Assembly (NCBI GenBank): GCA_002383485.1
Contig: DFYY01000034.1
Coordinates: 4,577-10,526, forward strand
Direction: 5' to 3'
Source: Bacteroidales bacterium UBA4070
GTDB lineage: Bacteria > Bacteroidota > Bacteroidia > Bacteroidales > VadinHA17
Length of the DNA: 5,950 bases
Each line of letters begins with the position of its first letter. The first letter of the stretch is position 1. Positions 1 through 4,852 of this stretch are shown one piece after another. The notes beneath the pieces are model-generated. The model was not told the origin of the DNA, made no database searches, and saw only the letters and a program-made list of their open reading frames with translations. The position numbers and the translations under genes were made by a program.

Positions 1-47
1 GGTCTGAGCCCTGCCGCTACCGTATATGTGACCAGATAACCGGGTAT

Positions 48-530
48 CTAGTAAATGTGTGTAATCTTGTCTACGTTGGTATTGGCGTACATGATCTTCA
101 GTGCGCTGGCGCGGCGGAGCGCCTGCTTCACATCTGTCACCACCCCCATCCTGGTGTCACGGTCGATCTTGAGCACTACCAGCATCTTGGTCTTGTCTGC
201 CTCGTTAAGCTGTTCGCGCTCCTGCGCGATAAAGTCCTGTATGTCAGCAAGTTCCTTGAAGGTGTCATTCAGCTGAATTTTTGGCTCAGTGCCATACATT
301 CCCTGGAATGCCTCGAGGGGTTCGCCGATATAGATAAAGCTGGCGAGCGATTTCTTCTCGAGTATTTTTCCTTCAGTGGCTTCGGGTATACGGACGGTGA
401 CCATCACATCGGTCTCGCGCATCGTTGTAACGGCCATGAAAAAGAAGAGTATCATGAAGACGATATCAGGCAGCGAAGAGGTGTTCAGTGCCTTGACTGA
501 TTTTCCTCCGGTTTTGATGAACTTTGCCAT
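48..530 (-). CDS. exbD: ExbD-family biopolymer transport protein (second paralog)
   Basis: A 160-residue ExbD/TolR-family protein. ExbD is the dimeric rod of the ExbB/ExbD proton-driven motor in the inner membrane; it couples proton flow to TonB and so to outer-membrane transport. The sequence shows a short cytoplasmic N-terminus, then one membrane helix at about residues 20-37 (SSLPDIVFMILFFFMAVTTM) that carries the essential family aspartate, D22. The rest is a periplasmic domain ending in a typical ExbD segment (KIDRDTRMGVVTDVKQALRRA, residues 121-141). The ATG overlaps the stop of the preceding exbD by one base (TAATG), which suggests translational coupling and fixes the start. It differs clearly from its partner in length and periplasmic sequence, so the two may form a heteromer. 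A TolR role cannot be excluded, but no tol genes are seen. The TAG stop is at 48-50. Confidence 0.93.
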   Translation of the reverse strand: MAKFIKTGGKSVKALNTSSLPDIVFMILFFFMAVTTMRETDVMVTVRIPEATEGKILEKKSLASFIYIGEPLEAFQGMYGTEPKIQLNDTFKELADIQDFIAQEREQLNEADKTKMLVVLKIDRDTRMGVVTDVKQALRRASALKIMYANTNVDKITHIY

Positions 531-1111
531 TACTGGTTTCCTCCTATCCTTTTTGGTTCGGCTTCCGAGATGGGTACCTGAAAGAAATCGTCAATGGCTC
601 CCTTGCGGTCTTCATCAAGTCTTTCATAAGGTATGCCGAACTCCTGTCTGGCCAGGTTGTCACGTAACTTTGCCCTCGCGGCTATCAGTTCGTTCTGCAC
701 AGCGATATAGACACCGTATTTTGTGCCAATGTCATTTTGCAGTGAGATGACCGCCTTTGTGACCGGTACATTGCCAAAGAAGGGGATGTTTACAACCTCC
801 TTTTCAGGTTTATTTGGCTCATCATTGGCGTTGAGGATAAAATCGTACGCAATCTCCCGGAGCTGGCTGAACTCGGTCAGCTGTCCCTCAACCAGCAACA
901 GGTTATCCTTATTAACCTTCACCTCGAGGATGTTTCTGTCATTGATCTTATTGACATCCTGCGGGACGTTTGGATCGGGGATAGCGGGCAACTGACGCAT
1001 CAGTCCCGTGTCAGAGTCCATCGTGGTGGCGGCCAGGAAGAAAATAAGAAGGAGGAACGCAATGTCAGCCATTGAGCCTGCATTTATTTCCGGTGTTGAC
1101 CTTCTTGCCAT
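530..1111 (-). CDS. exbD: ExbD-family biopolymer transport protein (first paralog)
   Basis: A 193-residue ExbD/TolR-family protein, longer than the usual 130-150 residues. A short basic N-terminus (MARRSTPEINAGS) leads into a membrane helix at about 15-31, with the proton-path aspartate at D16 (MADIAFLLLIFF). A periplasmic domain follows. Residues 116-142 (PVTKAVISLQNDIGTKYGVY and on) resemble the C-terminal ExbD fold, and a charged tail extends to residue 193. The tail (about 150-193, with a LDEDRKGAIDDFF stretch) is the extra part relative to short ExbDs. The gene follows the four-helix membrane protein after 38 nt and shares a TAATG with the next exbD, so all four genes probably form one transcript. 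Two adjacent exbD genes are known from other Bacteroidota Exb loci. Family assignment is secure; the transported substrate or TonB partner is not visible here. Confidence 0.93.
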   Translation of the reverse strand: MARRSTPEINAGSMADIAFLLLIFFLAATTMDSDTGLMRQLPAIPDPNVPQDVNKINDRNILEVKVNKDNLLLVEGQLTEFSQLREIAYDFILNANDEPNKPEKEVVNIPFFGNVPVTKAVISLQNDIGTKYGVYIAVQNELIAARAKLRDNLARQEFGIPYERLDEDRKGAIDDFFQVPISEAEPKRIGGNQ

Positions 1112-1127
1112 TTGGTAAAAATTTACT

Positions 1128-1141
1128 CCGCCGCAGGGCGG
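1128..1141 (-). other. Intercistronic hairpin between the membrane-protein gene and exbD
   Basis: The 38-nt gap before the first exbD contains a 5-bp G+C stem (CCGCC / GGCGG, 1128-1132 with 1137-1141) and a 4-nt loop. On the transcribed strand it is followed, after a few bases, by AAATTTTT just upstream of the exbD start. The T-run is offset from the stem, so it is a poor terminator. It could act as a weak attenuator or an mRNA processing or stability element. Function is inference only. Confidence 0.3.
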
Positions 1142-1149
1142 ACGTTCAA

Positions 1150-1611
1150 TTATTTCTTAAAATACTTTGATACAACTGAGTAGATAATCGTCAGGAACGC
1201 ACCGGCAAGGAGAAAATATGCCACATAGAGGCCGATATCAGTCCAGAACAGAGTGCGCGGGACGTTATCCGAACCTTTGTAATGAGGCAGGTCCAGCACC
1301 GTGTTGTCAGCAAGCAGGGCTGCAAGGCCGATCAGTACGGCGAGGATTCCCAGCGCGATGAGCATGCCCTTGAGTCCCTTGGGATTCATAACGTAGTTTC
1401 GCAATGCGAAGAAGGCCAGCATAAGCAGAGTGACTGCAAGCAAAATATATGCAAATACGATGAAAGAGTTGGTCACCCTGGGTTCTTCGTACCGTGTACC
1501 TTCAGTGCCGGGTACTACTCCGCCTACATAAAAGAGTATGGCGAAGAGCACTGTCAGGCCCATCAAGACCCACAGCAGGATCGATGATAGCTTTGTGATT
1601 CTTTCTGACAT
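1150..1611 (-). CDS. Four-helix membrane protein of the exb operon, function unknown
   Basis: A 153-residue hydrophobic protein that I cannot assign to a named family. Four membrane helices are visible at about residues 8-30, 47-69, 81-101 and 122-146. Helices 1 and 2 are joined by a polar, proline- and glutamate-containing loop (31-46), helices 3 and 4 by a loop at 102-121 (NTVLDLPHYKGSDNVPR), and the C-terminus is basic (KYFKK). There is no signal peptide cleavage site. It starts 6 nt after the exbB stop and precedes exbD, so it is embedded in the motor operon. From memory, a small membrane protein in this place recurs in Bacteroidales Exb loci. By context it may be an accessory or assembly subunit of the ExbB/ExbD complex, but nothing in the sequence proves this. 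Confidence 0.85.
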   Translation of the reverse strand: MSERITKLSSILLWVLMGLTVLFAILFYVGGVVPGTEGTRYEEPRVTNSFIVFAYILLAVTLLMLAFFALRNYVMNPKGLKGMLIALGILAVLIGLAALLADNTVLDLPHYKGSDNVPRTLFWTDIGLYVAYFLLAGAFLTIIYSVVSKYFKK

Positions 1612-1617
1612 GGCTGG

Positions 1618-2397
1618 TTATTTTTGATTGTATTTAGCCAGCATATCAATGAGTGTGATCGATGAGTCTTCCATCTGGTTTGATATGCCATCTATCTTTG
1701 ACAGCAGGTAGTTGTAGAACACCTGGAGGATGATAGCCACAACAAGGCCGAATACTGTGGTTATAAGGGCCACCTTGATACCGCCTGCAACAATGGTTGC
1801 TGATACTGTTCCTGCCTGCTCAATGGCGTCGAATGCAGCGATCATACCGATAACCGTTCCGAGGAACCCGAGCATCGGGGCGATAGCGATGAAAAGAGAT
1901 ATCCAGGAAAGGTTTTTCTCGAGGAGTCCCATCTGTACACCACCGTAGGCAACGACTGATTTTTCAGCCATCTCAACACCTTCATGTGCCCGGTCAAGAC
2001 CCTGGTAGAAAATACTGGCCACCGGTCCGCGGGTATTCCGGCAGATCTCCTTGGCAGCATCAATACCTTCTTCCCTGAGGGCTTTGTCAACCTTTGCGAG
2101 GAGTTTCTCGGTGTTTGTTGTAGCCAGGTTAAGGTAGATGATTCTTTCAATTGCTATTGCCAGACCGAGGATGAGACAGAGGAGTACAACGCCCATGAAG
2201 CCTGCGCCACCTTCGATGAAGAGGCGTTTGATCTCCTTGTGTAGTACCGTTTCACCGGTTGCAGGAGATGTTGACTGTGTCTGTTCGGTAAGTTGTTGGG
2301 TTGTAGCAGCCTGATCGGTCTGAGCCTGTGATGTCTGTGCCGTGCCGATAAGAAGCAGGGCTGCAAATGCCATAAATACAAGAACTCTTTTCATCAT
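1618..2397 (-). CDS. exbB: MotA/TolQ/ExbB-family proton channel protein
   Basis: A 259-residue ExbB, the pentameric proton-channel subunit of the TonB-energising motor. Residues 1-25 form a signal peptide (basic MMKR, hydrophobic core, likely cleavage near SQA-Q). A Thr/Gln-rich, probably unstructured periplasmic linker follows (26-50). The three core helices lie at about 66-88, 163-185 and 206-231. The MotA_ExbB signature is clear: APMLGFLGTVIGM at 173-185, then GGIKVALITTVFGL at 205-218. A large cytoplasmic loop (about 90-160) separates helices 1 and 2. The signal peptide and linker are additional to the compact E. coli ExbB and resemble the extended ExbB forms of Bacteroidota. It is the first gene of the four-gene exb operon, with a good promoter just upstream. 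The start may be either of two consecutive ATGs (2397 or 2394). Confidence 0.95.
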   Translation of the reverse strand: MMKRVLVFMAFAALLLIGTAQTSQAQTDQAATTQQLTEQTQSTSPATGETVLHKEIKRLFIEGGAGFMGVVLLCLILGLAIAIERIIYLNLATTNTEKLLAKVDKALREEGIDAAKEICRNTRGPVASIFYQGLDRAHEGVEMAEKSVVAYGGVQMGLLEKNLSWISLFIAIAPMLGFLGTVIGMIAAFDAIEQAGTVSATIVAGGIKVALITTVFGLVVAIILQVFYNYLLSKIDGISNQMEDSSITLIDMLAKYNQK

Positions 2398-2424
2398 GTT
2401 AGATTGTTTATCGGAATATTACGA

Positions 2425-2454
2425 CAAAAATATAAAAAAAAGGAAAGTGTGCAA
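2425..2454 (-). promoter_or_regulatory. Bacteroidota-type promoter of the exb operon
   Basis: On the minus strand TTG (2452-2454) is followed by 19 nt and then TATTTTTG (2425-2432), an exact match to the -33 TTG / -7 TAnnTTTG pattern known for the Bacteroides fragilis primary sigma factor. The -7 box ends 27 nt before the exbB ATG, leaving room for a 5' leader of about 20 nt. An A+T-rich stretch at 2464-2480 lies upstream where an UP-like element would be. Confidence 0.7.
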
Positions 2455-2490
2455 CGACGGCAGGATTTTAATAAAATTTAAGGGGAAGGG

Positions 2491-2515
2491 GGGATTACCT
2501 GCGGTGATCCCTTGC
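2491..2515. repeat. 25-nt palindromic repeat, copy 1
   Basis: First of three identical 25-nt copies. The first 21 nt fold into a hairpin: a 9-bp stem (GGGATTACC / GGTGATCCC, one T-G pair) with a TGC loop, followed by CTTGC outside it. This copy is followed by G-rich sequence and the 13-nt motif GAACCCTCCGGGT (2521-2533). Confidence 0.85.
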
Positions 2516-2520
2516 GGGGG

Positions 2521-2533
2521 GAACCCTCCGGGT
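2521..2533. repeat. 13-nt repeat GAACCCTCCGGGT, copy 1
   Basis: Identical to 2651-2663. It contains a small dyad, ACCC-TCC-GGGT. The second copy lies inside the long palindrome near the tRNA, which suggests that the whole intergenic stretch grew from pieces of the same element. Confidence 0.6.
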
Positions 2534-2537
2534 GTAG

Positions 2538-2562
2538 GGGATTACCTGCGGTGATCCCTTGC
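2538..2562. repeat. 25-nt palindromic repeat, copy 2
   Basis: Identical in all 25 positions to the copies at 2491 and 2602. The similarity to copy 3 extends to the right: both are followed by GGATATCC or GGATACC, then TGCAAAGAT and an ATGAA. The larger unit is therefore about 49-52 bp (2538-2586 and 2602-2653). Confidence 0.85.
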
Positions 2563-2601
2563 GGGATATCCTGCAAAGATCATGAATGCCTGCACTTGCG
2601 T

Positions 2602-2626
2602 GGGATTACCTGCGGTGATCCCTTGC
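2602..2626. repeat. 25-nt palindromic repeat, copy 3
   Basis: Third identical copy, starting 64 nt after copy 2 (copy 2 starts 47 nt after copy 1). Its right extension CCTGCAAAGAT (2635-2645, also at 2570-2580) runs directly into the left arm of the long inverted repeat beginning at 2638. Confidence 0.85.
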
Positions 2627-2646
2627 TGTGGATACCTGCAAAGATT

Positions 2647-2676
2647 AAATGAACCCTCCGGGTCCTCATTTCTTTT
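2647..2676 (+). terminator. Terminator-like hairpin facing rightward (left half of palindrome)
   Basis: AAATGA (2647-2652) pairs with TCATTT (2666-2671). Inside it ACCC pairs with GGGT around a TCC loop, with a two-C bulge. The plus-strand sequence continues as TTTCTTTT (2669-2676). The shape fits an intrinsic terminator for plus-strand transcription, but no plus-strand gene leads into it. It may only be the mirror of the tRNA terminator. Confidence 0.35.
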
Positions 2677-2719
2677 CCCTCGGAGCCTTCAGAGAGCAAG
2701 CTCTCTTCGGTTCCTCGGT

Positions 2720-2754
2720 AAAACAAATGATCCCGCCGGGGGCGGGATTCATTT
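2720..2754 (-). terminator. Intrinsic terminator of tRNA-Ser
   Basis: Read on the minus strand, AAATGA, a single bulged A and TCCCGCC pair with GGCGGGA and TCATTT: 13 bp in all with a CCC loop. TTTGTTTT follows. The stem begins about 9 nt after the tRNA 3' end, so it is well placed to end the tRNA transcript. Confidence 0.7.
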
Positions 2755-2762
2755 AATCTTTG

Positions 2763-2850
2763 CGGAGAGAGGGGGATTCGAACCCCCGATACCCTTTAGA
2801 GGTATACTAGCTTTCCAGGCGAGCCAGTTCAACCACTCCTGCATCTCTCC
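2763..2850 (-). tRNA. tRNA-Ser, anticodon GGA
   Basis: An 88-nt class II tRNA that reads UCC/UCU serine codons. On the minus strand it shows a perfect 7-bp acceptor stem (GGAGAGA / TCTCTCC), a 3-bp D stem (CAG / CTG) and anticodon loop CTGGAAA, with anticodon GGA at plus positions 2814-2816. The long variable arm has a 5-bp stem (ATACC / GGTAT), and the T arm is perfect (GGGGG-TTCGAAT-CCCCC). The discriminator base is G. CCA is not encoded; the next bases are CAA, so the end must be added enzymatically. One oddity is a C-U mismatch in the middle of the anticodon stem (CTCGC / GCTAG; plus positions 2821 and 2809). The gene lies 43 nt after ansA on the same strand. Confidence 0.95.
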
Positions 2851-2860
2851 AAAAACGGCG

Positions 2861-2888
2861 CAATTTACACAATTTTTTCTTACCTCAA
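2861..2888 (-). promoter_or_regulatory. Probable promoter of tRNA-Ser
   Basis: On the minus strand TTG (2886-2888), an 18-nt spacer and TAAATTG (2861-2867) lie in the gap between ansA and the tRNA. The -7 box is one T short of TAnnTTTG. It ends 10 nt before the first tRNA base, a sensible distance for a start just upstream of the mature 5' end. Read-through from ansA is an alternative, since I see no terminator after ansA. Confidence 0.45.
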
Positions 2889-2893
2889 CCGGT

Positions 2894-3922
2894 TCAGCTC
2901 ATTTCACCGCAGAGTGGCCTGGAAAGGCCTGATGCCACTCTTTCCGGGGGAAGCCCGCTGCCAAGCAGGATCATCATCTTCGTCACGGCGGCCTCAGTGG
3001 TGATATCCCTGCCGCTGATGACACCGGCACTGATCAGTCCCGCCGAGGTCTCATACAATCCCATCTCCACACTGCCGGCCTGACACTGGGTGACGTTCAG
3101 AACCATGCCGCCTCCCTTAATGAACACTTTCAGTTCGTCGAGGAACCATGAAACCGTTGGCGCATTGCCCGTGCCGTAGGTCTCGAGAATGAGCCCTTTA
3201 ATCCCGGCCGTTGCCAGAATGGCATGAACCGTCTCCTGCCTTATGCCCGGGAAAAGCTGCAGAACAGCTACAGCGGTCTCAAAATTTCCGGAGACCGTCA
3301 AAGGCCTGCGGACCGTGGGGTACCTTATTATATTCCTGTTGTACCGGATCTGAATCCCGGCCTCCGCCAGGGGAGGCAGATTAGGTGAAACAAACGCGTT
3401 GAAATGCTCGGCACTGTATTTTATAGTCCTGTTGCCACGCAACAGCTTGTTTTCAAAGTAGATGCATACCTCAGGCACAACCGGCAGCCCATTCTCACGG
3501 GCTGCGGCAATCTCAATGGCCGTAATAAGATTCTCCTTGCCGTCGGTGCGAAGCACACCTATTGGCAACTGAGCCCCGGTGAAGATGACGGGCTTCTCAA
3601 GCCCCTGCAGCATGAAGCTGAGCGCCGAGGCAGAGTATGCCATCGTGTCGGTCCCGTGCAACACCACGAAACCGTCGAATCTGTTGTAGTTCTCCTCAAT
3701 TGCAGATGCAATTCTGTGCCATGTGTCAGGATTTACCTCTGACGAGTCGATCACGGGATCAAAGGTCACCGTCTCCAGGGTGAATCCGAAACGGCGCAGT
3801 TCAGGAACCTGACCGGAGATATGCCTGAAATCGATCGGCACCAGAGAGCCTGTTACCGGATCGTTGACCATCCCGATGGTGCCTCCGGTATAGATAATCA
3901 GTATAGACCTGGTTGTTTCCAT
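2894..3922 (-). CDS. ansA: Type I (cytoplasmic) L-asparaginase
   Basis: A 342-residue asparaginase that hydrolyses L-asparagine to aspartate and ammonia, close to the usual 330-350 residues. There is no signal peptide, which points to the cytoplasmic type I enzyme. Both active-site threonine motifs are present: YTGGTIGM at 11-18 (nucleophile T15) and HGTDTM at 89-94 (T91, D92). Substrate-binding DSSEVNPDTW is at 59-68, FTGAQLPIG at 114-122, RTDGKENLITA at 125-135 and NKLLRGNRT at 158-166, where K159 probably corresponds to the catalytic lysine of E. coli AnsA. The C-terminus (LCGEMS) is typical of the family. The ATG is 4 nt after the tatD stop, so the two are almost certainly co-transcribed; no clear ribosome-binding site is seen. 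A glutaminase or Glu-tRNA amidotransferase GatD role is less likely given the length and motifs. Confidence 0.94.
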   Translation of the reverse strand: METTRSILIIYTGGTIGMVNDPVTGSLVPIDFRHISGQVPELRRFGFTLETVTFDPVIDSSEVNPDTWHRIASAIEENYNRFDGFVVLHGTDTMAYSASALSFMLQGLEKPVIFTGAQLPIGVLRTDGKENLITAIEIAAARENGLPVVPEVCIYFENKLLRGNRTIKYSAEHFNAFVSPNLPPLAEAGIQIRYNRNIIRYPTVRRPLTVSGNFETAVAVLQLFPGIRQETVHAILATAGIKGLILETYGTGNAPTVSWFLDELKVFIKGGGMVLNVTQCQAGSVEMGLYETSAGLISAGVISGRDITTEAAVTKMMILLGSGLPPERVASGLSRPLCGEMS

Positions 3923-3926
3923 AAAT

Positions 3927-4694
3927 CTACAGCCTGAACAGCCTCATTGCATTTTCCGTTGTTCTGTCAGCTACCTCCACCGGCGTTATTGCCAGAACTT
4001 CCGACAGCTTATCTGTTACATGAACCAGGTAGGCGGATTCATTCCGCTTGCCCCGGTACGGCACGGGAGCAAGGTAAGGGGCGTCAGTCTCAAGCACGAT
4101 ATTGTTCACGCCAGCTGCTATGGCTGCTTCTGCCTGTCTCCCGTTTTTGAAGGTCACCACCCCTCCGATGCCGAGCATGAATCCCAGTTTTATGACCGTT
4201 ATCGCCTCTTCGGCCGTGCCCGGGAAAGCATGAAAGATACCGTTCACCCTGCCGGGCCCGAAGGAGCGGATCACTTCGATGATCAGGTCAAGTGATTCCC
4301 GTGCATGTATGATCACCGGCAGTCCATGCTCCTCAGCCAGTTCCAGGTGGCGCCTGAAGGCGATGGTCTGTTCCTTCACGAAGGTCCTGTCATGGTAAAG
4401 ATCGATCCCCGTTTCCCCGATACCATAATATTTATGTTCCCGGAGTGCAGTTTCGACAATGGCAAGCTCATCCCTGTAATTCTCCTTCACCGATGTTGGA
4501 TGGAGTCCCATCATCGGCAGGCATATCCCCGGGTAGCGTTCCCCGGCAGCCATCATGGGTGCCACTGAGGTGGAGTCAATGTTTGGCATCATGATTCTGC
4601 GGACTCCGGCGGCCATGGATCTCTGTATCACCTCGTCGCGGTCACCGTCAAACCCGGGAAGATATATATGGTTATGGGTGTCAATAAGCTGCAT
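3927..4694 (-). CDS. tatD: TatD-family metal-dependent hydrolase (deoxyribonuclease)
   Basis: A 255-residue TatD-family TIM-barrel enzyme; characterised members are Mg-dependent 3'-5' DNases of the cytoplasm, acting in DNA repair or turnover. Metal-site motifs appear in order: DTHNH at 5-9 (H7, H9), MGLHPTS at 62-68, GETGIDLYHD at 93-102 (E94), PVIIHARES at 126-134 (H130), FHAFPGT at 154-160 (H155; many relatives have HCF) and ETDAPYLAPVPYRGKRNE at 202-219 (D204). I chose the ATG at 4694 because the family begins almost at once with the DTHxH motif. An in-frame ATG at 4781 would add 29 residues of proline- and cysteine-containing sequence with no family likeness. It leads a two-gene unit with ansA and is divergent from dprA. 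The exact substrate is not determined by the sequence. Confidence 0.94.
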   Translation of the reverse strand: MQLIDTHNHIYLPGFDGDRDEVIQRSMAAGVRRIMMPNIDSTSVAPMMAAGERYPGICLPMMGLHPTSVKENYRDELAIVETALREHKYYGIGETGIDLYHDRTFVKEQTIAFRRHLELAEEHGLPVIIHARESLDLIIEVIRSFGPGRVNGIFHAFPGTAEEAITVIKLGFMLGIGGVVTFKNGRQAEAAIAAGVNNIVLETDAPYLAPVPYRGKRNESAYLVHVTDKLSEVLAITPVEVADRTTENAMRLFRL

Positions 4695-4698
4695 GGGG

Positions 4699-4706
4699 CA
4701 AAAGTA
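4699..4706 (-). promoter_or_regulatory. Possible -7 box of tatD
   Basis: TACTTTTG on the minus strand fits TAnnTTTG exactly, 4 nt before the tatD ATG. Nineteen nt upstream there is only CTG in place of TTG. If used, the transcript would start at or very near the ATG and be leaderless or nearly so. It may be chance. Confidence 0.25.
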
Positions 4707-4747
4707 GATATTTTCAGGCAATCGGCAGCAGGCCAACCCGGACAAAA

Positions 4748-4765
4748 GGGGGTGGGGTGGGTGGG
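4748..4765 (+). promoter_or_regulatory. G-quadruplex motif in the tatD/dprA intergenic region
   Basis: Four G-tracts of 5, 4, 3 and 3 (4748-4752, 4754-4757, 4759-4761, 4763-4765) are separated by single T bases on the plus strand. Single-nucleotide loops give the most stable parallel quadruplexes in vitro. The motif lies 53 nt upstream of the tatD ATG and 87 nt upstream of the dprA ATG. The sequence motif is certain; folding in the cell and any regulatory role are inference. Confidence 0.6.
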
Positions 4766-4786
4766 AACCCGCCTTCTGCAATTTCT

Positions 4787-4803
4787 GACGCTCTAAGAGC
4801 GTC
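4787..4803. promoter_or_regulatory. Perfect 17-bp dyad upstream of dprA, possible operator
   Basis: GACGCTCT-A-AGAGCGTC is a perfect inverted repeat with 8-bp arms around one central base, 49 nt before the dprA ATG. No T-run follows on either strand, so it is not a terminator. Downstream, GAATTTTG (4810-4817) is one base from the TAnnTTTG -7 box on the plus strand, though without a TTG at the right distance. If that is the dprA promoter, the dyad would sit in its spacer, a normal place for a repressor site. Confidence 0.45.
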
Positions 4804-4852
4804 CGAACTGAATTTTGCCTAACTTAGACCTGTCTCGCTAAATTATTGCACA

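Larger units (their letters stand above)
2638..2763. repeat. 126-bp imperfect palindromic element ending at the tRNA-Ser 3' end
   Basis: The ends are a perfect 16-bp inverted repeat: GCAAAGATTAAATGAA at 2638-2653 and its reverse complement at 2748-2763. The inner sequences also mirror each other. Each half has AAATGA, a G+C hairpin, then TCATTT followed by a T-rich run (TTTCTTTT on the plus strand at left, TTTGTTTT on the minus strand at right). The centre is a 7-bp dyad, AGAGAGC-AA-GCTCTCT (2691-2706). No transposase is nearby. It resembles a non-autonomous palindromic or MITE/REP-like element, or a terminator pair. The last base at the right is the complement of the tRNA discriminator base. 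Confidence 0.75.

Noticed and set aside
34..49. AGATA / TATCT dyad at the end of the second exbD as a terminator
   Set aside because: The stem is short with a central mismatch, overlaps the stop codon, and no T-run follows on the minus strand. The operon may continue beyond the window.
2342..2554. Open reading frame of 70 codons on the plus strand across the exbB promoter
   Set aside because: It overlaps the exbB start and promoter in antisense and continues into the repeat copies. There is no recognisable domain.
2491..2626. Possible short CRISPR array (three identical 25-nt repeats)
   Set aside because: The spacers are 22 and 39 nt, share repeated motifs with each other, and no cas gene is present. 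The repeats look like a palindromic intergenic family instead.
2748..2763. tRNA-Ser 3' end as an integrase attachment site
   Set aside because: The repeated 16-mer overlaps the tRNA by only one base and is inverted, not direct. No integrase or island-like genes are in the window.
2582..2932. Open reading frame of 116 codons on the plus strand running through the repeats and the tRNA
   Set aside because: It is antisense to tRNA-Ser and includes the AERGGFEPPIP string that reverse-complement tRNA-Ser genes commonly give. It also translates the repeats (GLPAVIPC), so it is not a real gene.
4695..4781. 29-residue N-terminal extension of TatD from an upstream ATG
   Set aside because: TatD proteins start with the DTHxH motif within about 5-10 residues. 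The extension has no family likeness and covers the G-quadruplex region and a possible -7 box.
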